From Prevotella sp. (GTDB taxonomy: Bacteria > Bacteroidota > Bacteroidia > Bacteroidales > Bacteroidaceae), in assembly GCA_024697645.1 (NCBI GenBank), contig JAILFH010000024.1, positions 1 through 64,000 on the forward strand: DNA of 64,000 nucleotides, given 5' to 3'. The notes under the pieces were generated by a model that made no database searches, was not told the DNA's origin, and was given only the letters and a program-made list of their open reading frames with translations. Every line of letters begins with the position of its first letter. Position 1 is the stretch's first letter. Positions 20,157 to 28,023 of the stretch are shown piece by piece. The position numbers were made by a program, and so were the translations under genes.

Positions 20157-23100
20157 TTACTTAATGATTATTTTCTTACCGCTGATTACATAGATACCCT
20201 TGCCGAGATTAGATCTGTTCAGACCATCTGCCAACTTGCGTCCCTGTAGGTCAAATACAGGGGCATTCATGTCGATCGAAAGATCATTCTCAACGCTTTC
20301 TACACCATCAGTACCGTTGCCCTCTCCGAAGATAACATTAAATGAAGACAGGGCTTTCGCACCAGCACTACTTGTTGTAGAGGTTGTAGAATAGTACGTG
20401 CGGAACGGATACATGTAGATTGGACCACCATAGGAGAAGTCGTTCGAACGGAGGAACATTCCCTTAGCAAAGTAGAAGAAGTTGCCGTCCTTTGCAAGTT
20501 GCTTTCCTGAATAAGAGCCATGATTCGTGAACGTATAAGTCGTTCCATCCTTGGTACCAGAACCTGTTTCACCCGTGAAGGTATAGTCACCGTTCTCTAC
20601 ATATTCATCGCTTGGTGTAGCCACAATCAGTGCACCCTTCTGTGAGATTTCAAATGATACGCTTCCATCCGAAGGAGCATTCTCAACCTCTACAAGATAC
20701 GGATAGTTAGGAGTAGTTTCCGTAGCTCCGACTAAGACAGGGAAGTAGACATAGTCCTCGGCATCATCCCCTCCAGTGGTCAGACAGTTTTTATTCTGCA
20801 TCAGATGCAGGAAGAAGGAATTATTATCCAAACTTGTATGGCGACCATAATCATCAACAAGAATATTGAATGGCATGATAACGGTGGCACTTGTTACTTT
20901 ACCGTTCTTGGGAACAGTAATAACACGGCTGTAAGTTACCTTGTTATCAATATCAACCTGAATATCATAAGGAGCATAGAACGGCTGACGGTCTGTGAGT
21001 ACAATATCCTTACCTGCGCGGAATGAAGCATCAGTTGCAGATGTCTTATAAGCAAAATTGTCGAGTGTAGATGTTGTATTTGCAGGCAGATAGAACAGTG
21101 CATTCGTACCCAACTTAGCCTTAAGAGCAGGAAGTGTCACCTCACCAGTATTACTACTGCTCACGATAGAGTAAAGGTCCCCAGCGTCCACATAAAGAAT
21201 TTGCGCAGTTGTTGCAGGAGCATCTTCATTGTTCTCATCCAAAGCATCTGCAATGGCTTTATCGATTTCATCCGATGTCAGATAGCCTGCTACAGAAGTG
21301 GTTGTGCCCTCGAGGACTGTTCCCAGTTTCAGACCCCACATGCTGTCAGATGCATCGCTGCCATCCTGTCCATAGTAGCAGGTCTCGTTATAGACCTTAT
21401 TCCATGTCAGTACGGGTTCATAAGTCTGCGTATTCAACTCGATGGCCAAACGATAGAATGCATAGTAACGATGCTGCCAAGCCTTAGAGGGAGCAATGTT
21501 GTATCGGGTTTCATCGGCCGTAAACACATAGTAGGTTCCACTCGCAGCGTCTTTGGCGTTCAGGATTACAGCCTCAAAAGCGCCCGCTTCAGCGGTTGTT
21601 CCTTCTTCTGCATCAGGATCTGTCGAATCAAGATATGCACTTACGGAGAAGGGGAATTCCTTCAGATAATTGATAGCAAGGGGAGTAGGATTAGTGTTCA
21701 GAAGTTCATCTGCATTGTTGAATCTGAAACGGATATTACCAGCTGTGGTAGCTACTACTTTCTCTGTGTATGTATGATCGGGGTCGTAAACGCCTGTAGC
21801 GTACAAGCCATCATTGCCATTTCCGTTGATTGGCGTAAAATAGGGTGATGTCACAAAACTATAACGGGCTACACCATCCTGTTCAAGGGATGTACCGGTA
21901 TAATAGGTGTTGTCACCATAACTACTGTACAGGTCGGAGAAGGTAAATGTAAGATCTGTTTCACTATAAGTGCTTGGTATAGCAAAATTGAATGTCTCGC
22001 CACCTACGCTGAAGTCCTCCGCCGTAAACTGCTGCGACAAAGAGAGTTGATTGTCTGGATCATGGCAAACAAGATTCATGTTGTCAATGTAGGGGTTCAA
22101 GGCCTGCATAGACAGAGAAACCTCTACCAAAGCCTGCTGGCCTTCAGCAAGACCTGAAATCTCAAACTTAACGGCATCATTGTTGTACTCGTCCACGTTG
22201 ATCGTACCCGTGGAGCCTGTTCCGTTAACCGAGATTGTATTATTGGGTGGAACTGAAGTACCAGTCTTGTCATAGACGCTCAGCGTGTAGGCGCCCGGTG
22301 TATAGCTGGCTGTCGTATAGGTTTGCGTACCAGAAGTGCTACTCACGCGGTCAGACGTACCATTCTTAATTACATAAGGTGTTCCTGCATCATTAACAGA
22401 AGATTGCAGGTAATAGTAGTTTCCACCGTCGGAAAGATAATAGATATAATATGTATTACCTCCTACCTGGCCCCTTCTCAGGTTCCATCTTCCGTCAGGG
22501 TCGGTACTCCACGAGAGTGTACGAGTATCACCCTCGCCATAGCATGCAAGATACTGGCCTGTAGAAGGATCTTGAATGTTACCTCTCTCGTCAATTACCC
22601 AGCCAAATTGGTTATTTCTTGCAAACGCTAATTGGTTGTTCAAATAATAATAATTTCCCCCATATCCATATCTATATCTTATATAATATACATCCCTTGT
22701 TACTGAAGTTCCGCTTGTAGCTGTCCCATAGTCTGCATTGAAGTCTGCACCTACTATACGGTAGCCAATGGGAGCGGAAAGACCAGTGGGAGTATATACC
22801 TGAGTGGGGGCCTCTGCATAATAGACGCCATTCTCAAAGGCAAAGTAGTTCTTTCCGCCAATCGTAACTGGATGGATCTTCTTCGTTTCAGCTACGTCAA
22901 GGGGAACACCATCCTGAATGGCATCCTCCTGATAGATGTAGGTATAGGCAGAAAGGTCAGTAACATTTTCATAACTATAACCATAATAAGTATGATACTG
23001 TTCATCTTGTCCATAAACTCGCCTTGACTCAACTGCACCTATATCAATTTTATTTGTCTTGAAAGGCGACATTACAAGGCTCTTGGCAACGTCAGCCTTC

Positions 23101-23762
23101 ATAGGTGTAATGGCGGCATCGAAAGTACCCTCTGCTGTGAAATAGACAGTGAATGATGTTACTGTTATACAACAGAAAGCTTCTTTATTTCCACGGTTTA
23201 GATGGAAATATAACTGATTGCTCATATCATTATCTGTCTTACTCATACGAGTAATAGAATACTCAACGGTTTCGTTCGTTGAAGCCATTTCACCAGTAGT
23301 AACCAAAACTTCGCCTGTTAAGCTTCCATCAAGTTCCTCAAAACTCTTAGTTGAAGAATCGAAATCAAAGTTAGCATAAGACTCTCCATTCATGTCATTC
23401 TGCATGGTGATCTTATAGCCCTTGAAACGATATCCCTTAGGAAGAGACAAAACAAAATATGAATCATCGATACTTCCACCTATGAGAAGCAAATTACCAT
23501 CTTTGGAATTCATATTACCCGCAGGGATTGCGATTTCACCACCTTCAGTCAATGTAGTTTCGTCAGATGTTACAAAATTCAGTGGCAACTGCTCGTGACG
23601 CCACATAGCAGACCAACCTCTTTGGAAGCCCACCTCTTGTGAACTTTCAGAAACAGCTGCGACAAAATTACCCGACGATGGGCTAACAGTCACACTCTGT
23701 GCCATCATTCCTAACGGCACAAGTAATAAGCTCAAAAGAGCTAAAGTAAACTTTTTCATCAT
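20157..23762 (-). CDS. Large secreted surface protein C (1201 aa)
   Basis: Third member of the large family, beginning with the same signal peptide. It carries 'AMWRHEQLPLNF' near residue 55, 'PIGYRIVGADF', a Tyr/Gly-rich central part with repeated 'NYYYL' words, 'DETRYNIAPSKAWQHRYYAF', 'TYEPVLTWNKVYNET' and 'DIVLTDRQPFYAPYDI'. The tail 'VFDLQGRKLADGLN...KGIYVISGKKIIIK' is again like a type IX sorting signal. Outside the signal peptide and the listed words the three proteins have diverged widely. Surface-exposed adhesion or glycan binding is a guess; no catalytic motif is seen. Confidence 0.85.
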   Translation of the reverse strand: MMKKFTLALLSLLLVPLGMMAQSVTVSPSSGNFVAAVSESSQEVGFQRGWSAMWRHEQLPLNFVTSDETTLTEGGEIAIPAGNMNSKDGNLLLIGGSIDDSYFVLSLPKGYRFKGYKITMQNDMNGESYANFDFDSSTKSFEELDGSLTGEVLVTTGEMASTNETVEYSITRMSKTDNDMSNQLYFHLNRGNKEAFCCITVTSFTVYFTAEGTFDAAITPMKADVAKSLVMSPFKTNKIDIGAVESRRVYGQDEQYHTYYGYSYENVTDLSAYTYIYQEDAIQDGVPLDVAETKKIHPVTIGGKNYFAFENGVYYAEAPTQVYTPTGLSAPIGYRIVGADFNADYGTATSGTSVTRDVYYIRYRYGYGGNYYYLNNQLAFARNNQFGWVIDERGNIQDPSTGQYLACYGEGDTRTLSWSTDPDGRWNLRRGQVGGNTYYIYYLSDGGNYYYLQSSVNDAGTPYVIKNGTSDRVSSTSGTQTYTTASYTPGAYTLSVYDKTGTSVPPNNTISVNGTGSTGTINVDEYNNDAVKFEISGLAEGQQALVEVSLSMQALNPYIDNMNLVCHDPDNQLSLSQQFTAEDFSVGGETFNFAIPSTYSETDLTFTFSDLYSSYGDNTYYTGTSLEQDGVARYSFVTSPYFTPINGNGNDGLYATGVYDPDHTYTEKVVATTAGNIRFRFNNADELLNTNPTPLAINYLKEFPFSVSAYLDSTDPDAEEGTTAEAGAFEAVILNAKDAASGTYYVFTADETRYNIAPSKAWQHRYYAFYRLAIELNTQTYEPVLTWNKVYNETCYYGQDGSDASDSMWGLKLGTVLEGTTTSVAGYLTSDEIDKAIADALDENNEDAPATTAQILYVDAGDLYSIVSSSNTGEVTLPALKAKLGTNALFYLPANTTSTLDNFAYKTSATDASFRAGKDIVLTDRQPFYAPYDIQVDIDNKVTYSRVITVPKNGKVTSATVIMPFNILVDDYGRHTSLDNNSFFLHLMQNKNCLTTGGDDAEDYVYFPVLVGATETTPNYPYLVEVENAPSDGSVSFEISQKGALIVATPSDEYVENGDYTFTGETGSGTKDGTTYTFTNHGSYSGKQLAKDGNFFYFAKGMFLRSNDFSYGGPIYMYPFRTYYSTTSTTSSAGAKALSSFNVIFGEGNGTDGVESVENDLSIDMNAPVFDLQGRKLADGLNRSNLGKGIYVISGKKIIIK

Positions 23763-23847
23763 AATCGATATTTTTTAAAATTTATTAAGTTTCAGCTCAT
23801 ATATAGAGTCCCCGAGGGGATTTTGTTTACTTTAGAAAACGCCGCCG

Positions 23848-23949
23848 TTTCACAACGTGGGCGCTCAAAAAACCAAATATAAAATAAATCGATGTATTTG
23901 CGCATCTAATTAGCGTTTACTGCTCTTAGACGTCGCCCACGTTGTGAAA
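23848..23949 (-). promoter_or_regulatory. 16-bp perfect inverted repeat in the leader of protein C
   Basis: TTTCACAACGTGGGCG (23848-23863) and CGCCCACGTTGTGAAA (23934-23949) are exact inverse complements with a 70-nt loop. They lie within the ~470-nt leader between promoter and ATG 23762. In RNA they would form a stable long-range stem that could control translation or stability. An operator pair on DNA is an alternative. Confidence 0.65.
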
Positions 23950-23987
23950 AGGGGGATTGACGCATAGATATGCCAAAGCGTGGAGCC

Positions 23988-24023
23988 AGTTGTCCACATC
24001 TTCAAGCTGAAGGCCCTGAGAAA
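23988..24023. repeat. 36-bp sequence, inverted partner of 17059-17094
   Basis: AGTTGTCCACATCTTCAAGC followed by TGAAGGCCCTGAGAAA; the inverted copy at 17059-17094 differs at two positions. This copy lies inside the long leader of protein C. No reading frame of convincing length includes it. Confidence 0.7.
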
Positions 24024-24241
24024 GCCCGAAAAGAAAAGATGATTGCTACAACCGTTCCACGCCGATACGTGAAGTCATACCTTCTTCTTCCTTTACGATG
24101 CCCCCATTGCCAGGGATCTTCTAGTTCTTCTATGCAATTGTGAAAATTTCTCAGGTTCTCAGCTTGCAAAGAAAGAGCATGACGCTTCTATTTATACCAC
24201 AATGTATGGACCACACACTTTCGTACACATGTAATCCGCTG

Positions 24242-24273
24242 CAAAAGTACACATATTTTTAATACAAACCAAA
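24242..24273 (-). promoter_or_regulatory. Promoter of large surface protein C
   Basis: Minus strand TTTG (24273-24270), 20 bp, TACTTTTG (24249-24242). Same boxes and spacing as for proteins A and B. The leader to ATG 23762 is about 470 nt, the longest of the three. Confidence 0.8.
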
Positions 24274-24403
24274 CTTTTCCATGATTTTTTTGTTAATTAT
24301 CAAAATTTTTCACACTTCAGTGGAAAAATGATACGAATTTTTATGCACGAAAAACAACAAAACGAAACGAGAAAAAAAGTGGCCGAGAGAAAAATTTAGA
24401 GAA

Positions 24404-24930
24404 AGACCTACCCACCTACCATAACCCATCGGAAACGCCTTCTGACAAAGGGTTTGAGCCATGGTATGTCTTTGTAGAAGACCTACCATAGACCTACCAT
24501 AGATAAGGGTAAAAAAGTAAAAAAAACAAAAAGGTAAAATAATAAATTAAGTTCAGGAAAAAGGGAAAAATATGATTATAAGGTTGTTTACATCAACGTA
24601 TAAGTGTGTAATCAACTTTTTTTGCATAGACAATTCTGCTTCTACTTTTTCAGAATGTCAGACGTTTAGGGATGTTGGAGTATAAACATTAGCCTATCAG
24701 TCTCGTTTATTGAGTCCCAGGTTCCACTGAACGATTTACCCTAACTCTAGTTTGTTAGGAATTCATGAGTGTTAGGGTTCTGAATTCTTAGATTTTTTAC
24801 CTTTTTACCCTTTCACTTTTTCCCTTTGAACATGGTAGGTCTATGGTAGGAGTTCGAAGAACACCTACCATGCCTTCAGCCCTTTATTCATCGGGGTTTA
24901 AGAGGGGTTATGGTAGGATGGTAGGTGTTA
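24404..24930. mobile_element. Non-coding element with ~100-bp inverted ends of ACCTACCAT words, copy 1
   Basis: Left end 24404-24503 and right end 24831-24930 are approximate inverse complements. Each holds several ACCTACCAT/ATGGTAGGT words plus matching interior stretches (AAAGGGTTTGAG on the left, AGCCCTTTATTC on the right). The ~330-bp core is AT-rich and has no supported gene; its own flanks (GGGTAAAAAAGT and ACCTTTTTACCC) are also roughly inverse. The second copy at 54111-54466 has the same ends but a different, shorter core. The design resembles a MITE or other non-autonomous element. No target-site duplication could be fixed by eye. Confidence 0.65.
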
Positions 24931-24954
24931 ATCGACAAAAACTTTTCCGGGAAC

Positions 24955-25120
24955 AGACCTCTTTGTACAAAGCATGCCTTTCGAGGTTCGGGAGCATTGC
25001 TCTTTACTATCGAGAGCATTCCTTTACACCCCTATAAACCATTGCTTTGGAAAGTCTGGAGATATGCTTTACATGTTCGAGAGCATTGATTTACATAGCC
25101 TGAAGCAATGCTTTAAATCG
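24955..25120. repeat. 22-bp degenerate repeat array, copy 2
   Basis: About seven units with heads AAAGCATGCCTTT, GAGCATTGCTCT, GAGCATTCCTTT, GAGATATGCTTT and AAGCAATGCTTT, spaced 21-24 bp. It begins about 25 bp after the inverted-end element and stops just before the end of the DUF6080-like gene. Confidence 0.75.
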
Positions 25121-25133
25121 TATATATTAGCCG

Positions 25134-26648
25134 CTAAATGATCAGGAATCCAATAACGAGGCAAGTGTTCCAAATCCATAGGAAAAGGGTGAGGGCTGCT
25201 GTGAGGGCGAGGAGGCCACGATTATAAAAAAGCCCCCTACCATCTCCCCCCCGCAGGGGGAGAGTCTGCACCACGCGGAAAAGGTAACCAATGGAGATGG
25301 GGATAATGAAAATCCAATGACTGGACATGATGTAAACCTCATTAAGTCCAAAACCTAAACCGAGGTGGAGCAACATATCGAAGGCGAAACAGGACAGAAG
25401 CATCAAGGGGAAGGAAATATCGACTCCCATCTTCTTCCTGAACACAAAGGGGGCAACGATGCCTAATAGGAACAAGAGAACAATGATGCCTTCTACAACA
25501 TAGTTCCAGATGTAGCGATAGTGAACCACAACGGGTCTGTTGCGAAGAACGTCTCCTAAAACATAATCTTCATGAAGTTGGATTCCTTCGCCAAAAAGAT
25601 TCTCAACCGCCGCATCACAGCGAGAGGTGGAGATATCTGTCCATTTCATAAAGCCTTGCTTAGCAAGTGGCTTTCCATAGGGATTGCGACGTTTCTTAGG
25701 CTTCGCTGTCTTCACCGAATCAAGACGATGATTAAGTTGGGTGACTGTGGCCGTATCGCCTGCTTTTGCCGCATCAGCCACAAGAAGTTGGAGAGTTCGC
25801 TCGGCCTCCATTTTCTTTTGCTTTGCCAGTTCCTGTTTGCGTTTTCTTTCCTTGGCAAGTTTCTCATGCTTTACCTTTTCCATCGGCAGGACAAGTTGCC
25901 GATATTCGATGCGGGCAACTGTCCAAATCAGTGCTGCAGGAAGAATAACACCGAGGATGAGGTATTTCGGACGGAAGAAACGGCGACCATTGGTGAAAAG
26001 GGCGCAAAGAAAGACTTTCACGCCATTGCTAAGGGTAATGCCAGCCGTGAAGACGAAAAGGGCAATAGTCTGCCAAATGGAAAGTTCGCGATGCTGCTTC
26101 ATCAGGGTTCCACAAAGATAGATGGTCAACAGCAACAGGGTCATAGAGAGTATGAAATGGTCTGGCGCAATGGCAGCCACCATCACATGACCAAAGCCGA
26201 AGAGCATCATTGATAGCAAAATAGCCTGCAGACGGCTGACACCAACTATTTCACGCTGAATACGATAAGAAAACAGGAAGGCATAAACGCCAAATACTGT
26301 CCATACTGCTGCCACAACATATTGAACACAATTCACATCCGTGAGCATCATCAGAGCACTATTAATCCAATATAATGGTGCTACAAAGAAGGCGAGCAAA
26401 GGATGGCGAAACACATTGTATTTGGCAGTCCATTCGGTCAATACAGAATATGTAATCGGATCGTAGCCCGAGAGGTTAAAAAAGTGGAGAAATCGCAGCC
26501 AATAGCCTGGACCTGGGTCCATGAAAATATTGTTGTAACTATAAATGACGAAACTATGCAAGGCAAGTAGCACAATGGCAACGCAAAGCGCCATCCATCG
26601 CTCATCGCGACGAATTCCAAATAGCCAACTGAAAGTATTTTGTTTCAT
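25134..26648 (-). CDS. Polytopic membrane protein (DUF6080-like)
   Basis: Membrane protein of 504 residues with about ten hydrophobic segments, probably acting on lipid-linked sugars beside GtrA. I recall this type as DUF6080 of Bacteroidales, with moderate certainty. A charged Lys/Glu/Arg helix near residues 250-300 could form a cytoplasmic coiled coil. Start ATG 26648 is preferred: the in-frame ATG at 26750 would add a tail encoded by a 7-bp tandem repeat. Oddity: near the C-terminus the coding DNA (about 25229-25264) contains a GC-rich palindrome, encoding 'TLPLRGGDGRGLFYNRG' inside a membrane region. This looks like an inserted interspersed repeat kept in frame. Confidence 0.65.
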   Translation of the reverse strand: MKQNTFSWLFGIRRDERWMALCVAIVLLALHSFVIYSYNNIFMDPGPGYWLRFLHFFNLSGYDPITYSVLTEWTAKYNVFRHPLLAFFVAPLYWINSALMMLTDVNCVQYVVAAVWTVFGVYAFLFSYRIQREIVGVSRLQAILLSMMLFGFGHVMVAAIAPDHFILSMTLLLLTIYLCGTLMKQHRELSIWQTIALFVFTAGITLSNGVKVFLCALFTNGRRFFRPKYLILGVILPAALIWTVARIEYRQLVLPMEKVKHEKLAKERKRKQELAKQKKMEAERTLQLLVADAAKAGDTATVTQLNHRLDSVKTAKPKKRRNPYGKPLAKQGFMKWTDISTSRCDAAVENLFGEGIQLHEDYVLGDVLRNRPVVVHYRYIWNYVVEGIIVLLFLLGIVAPFVFRKKMGVDISFPLMLLSCFAFDMLLHLGLGFGLNEVYIMSSHWIFIIPISIGYLFRVVQTLPLRGGDGRGLFYNRGLLALTAALTLFLWIWNTCLVIGFLII

Positions 26649-26660
26649 ATTAGAAGGGTA

Positions 26661-26723
26661 TTTCAAGTTTCGGGTTTCAAGTTTCAGGTTCCGAGTTTCG
26701 AGTCTCGGGTTTCGAGTTTCGAA
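26661..26723. repeat. Nine tandem heptamers (YGAAACY on the minus strand)
   Basis: 63 bp made of nine 7-bp units; on the minus strand they read CGAAACT, CGAAACC, CGAGACT, CGAAACT, CGGAACC, TGAAACT, TGAAACC, CGAAACT, TGAAATA. The array covers the last codons of GtrA and the gap before the DUF6080-like gene. Seven is not a multiple of three, so any change in copy number shifts the GtrA C-terminal frame. Confidence 0.85.
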
Positions 26724-27126
26724 CCTTGGGGGGCGAGTTGGATTCTCCACGCTTTAGGAAAAAGCGAACCAACAGGAAATTGATAGGAACGCAAATCGCG
26801 AAGACAGGCAACATTGCGATAGGCTTCGAGAGTCCTAACCATAGGAAGAGTGACAGCAGCAGCGTTTGCAGCGTATAATTAATGAGGTGGGCAAAGGCAA
26901 AACCTGCTCCGCGACGTGCTGTGGACTTTACTCGGAACGTGTAACGTGTTGATGCCACATAGTTGAACAGGAAACTCACGATGTATCCTACTGTATTGGC
27001 GATAGTGGGGTGAAGCCAACGCAGCAAGACAAGATAGACGCCATATTGAAGAATCGTCGCCGTTACGCCAATGATTCCAAAGCGAACGATCTCGCCAAGT
27101 TGTTCTTTGTGAGATGCTATGTTCAT
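26677..27126 (-). CDS. GtrA-family membrane protein
   Basis: GtrA-like protein of 149 residues with four membrane helices, thought in this family to translocate or position polyprenyl-phosphate-linked sugars. Hallmarks are 'EIVRFGIIGVTATILQYGVY' in the first helix and 'FLFNYVASTRYTF' after the second. The final ~15 residues ('SKPETRNSEPET') are encoded by the heptamer array and are not part of the family fold. It lies upstream of the DUF6080-like gene, probably in one transcript, and close to UbiA and HAD genes of the same pathway type. Confidence 0.85.
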   Translation of the reverse strand: MNIASHKEQLGEIVRFGIIGVTATILQYGVYLVLLRWLHPTIANTVGYIVSFLFNYVASTRYTFRVKSTARRGAGFAFAHLINYTLQTLLLSLFLWLGLSKPIAMLPVFAICVPINFLLVRFFLKRGESNSPPKVRNSKPETRNSEPET

Positions 27127-27135
27127 GAGTTAAAA

Positions 27136-27297
27136 AGGGGCCTACCCCCAACCCCTCCCTAAAGGGAAGGGAGTTTGGCTGCTAATTCTATTTTCTTTAA
27201 AACTTTATTTCTTTTCAATTAACAAATTCTTCTTGTGGAACACGAACTAGATACTTTCCCCCTTCCCTTCAGGGAGGGGCTGGGGGTAGGCTCCTTT
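27136..27297. repeat. GC-rich inverted repeat pair
   Basis: GGGGCCTACCCCCAACCCCT with CCCTAAAGGGAAGGGAG at 27136-27173 is mirrored by CCTTCCCTTCAGGGAGGGGC with TGGGGGTAGGCTCC at 27261-27294. Each half is itself palindromic around the AGGGAGG/CCTCCCT core. This is a familiar kind of interspersed palindrome in Bacteroidota genomes. The right half touches the stop codon of the HAD gene. Confidence 0.8.
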
Positions 27298-28009
27298 ATC
27301 TAAACGGCTTATAATGCTGTTCATTGGCAAAGGCGAGGATCTCCTTATCTCCACGACTATCGCCATAAGCGATGATATAAAAAGGATTTTTATCTTTCTC
27401 CTCAAAAGTAGGAGCGGAACTTATAGTTGCTAGAAGTTCTTTTAGACGACGAAGTTTCTCTGGGCCATAACAGTTGGGCGTAGAAAAACGACCTGTCAGA
27501 TGGCCGTCGGCGACTTCTATCTTGGTTCCTAAGAATATAAGAGGACCTTGCGCCTCTTTCTCCCCTTCTAGGATGGAGTCTGTCCTCTGATACGAGGATT
27601 CAAAAAACTGTTCTAAACAAGGACGGACCCAACGATCGATACTGGCACTAAGCACCACGACTCGGTCTCCATGATCAAGGGCGTTTTCTATGGCTTTCAG
27701 TCCTTGGGTTCGAAAGATGTCCGTATTGTGATGAGCGAAGTCTTGACAAAGTGCATCAAAGTCTCGTTCGAGCATACCACGAAAGAAATGGGTGAACAGG
27801 CGTTCCTTCGTCTTACCGTTATCAGCCAAGCCCAATTTCATTGCTACCAAAAGGGGACTATAGCAGAGCAATCCCCACAGCAAAGCCCATCGACCACATG
27901 CAAAACGGATAAAGAGAAGCAGCGTGTCGCGAGTGGTGAGGGTTCCGTCGAAGTCGAAAACATGAATCCGACTGACTGGAATTTGTGGTTCCTCTGAGGT
28001 CTTTATCAT
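27296..28009 (-). CDS. HAD-IB phosphatase
   Basis: HAD-superfamily phosphatase of 237 residues. Motif I is 'HVFDFDGTLTTRDTL' (near residue 17-30), motif II 'VVLSASIDRWVRP', and the last acidic motif 'IAYGDSRGDKEIL'. A hydrophobic cap around residues 35-60 suggests closeness to the membrane. It lies 14 bp downstream of the UbiA gene. This pair (often fused in other bacteria) matches the phosphoribosyl-polyprenol pathway, where the phosphatase removes the 5-phosphate after transfer. The exact substrate is inferred from context. Confidence 0.85.
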   Translation of the reverse strand: MIKTSEEPQIPVSRIHVFDFDGTLTTRDTLLLFIRFACGRWALLWGLLCYSPLLVAMKLGLADNGKTKERLFTHFFRGMLERDFDALCQDFAHHNTDIFRTQGLKAIENALDHGDRVVVLSASIDRWVRPCLEQFFESSYQRTDSILEGEKEAQGPLIFLGTKIEVADGHLTGRFSTPNCYGPEKLRRLKELLATISSAPTFEEKDKNPFYIIAYGDSRGDKEILAFANEQHYKPFR

Positions 28010-28023
28010 GAAAATATTCCTTT

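Noticed and set aside
21201..21848. A 215-aa frame antisense to large protein C
   Set aside because: Opposite-strand shadow of a long, well-supported gene; Cys/Ile/Ser-rich composition without domain, promoter or RBS.
24404..24930. Replication-origin iterons
   Set aside because: ACCTACCAT words are arranged as inverted ends rather than a simple direct array, and no dnaA, rep gene or DnaA-box cluster is seen; two copies 30 kb apart also argue against an origin.
24843..25037. A 64-aa frame in the repeat region (start at ATG 24843)
   Set aside because: It is made of the ACCTACCAT element and the 22-bp array read in one frame; similar frames appear in any copy and no RBS is present.
26649..26750. 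Longer N-terminus for the DUF6080-like protein
   Set aside because: These codons come from the heptamer array and from the gtrA end; the resulting 'RLETRNLKLETRN' run is a repeat artefact.
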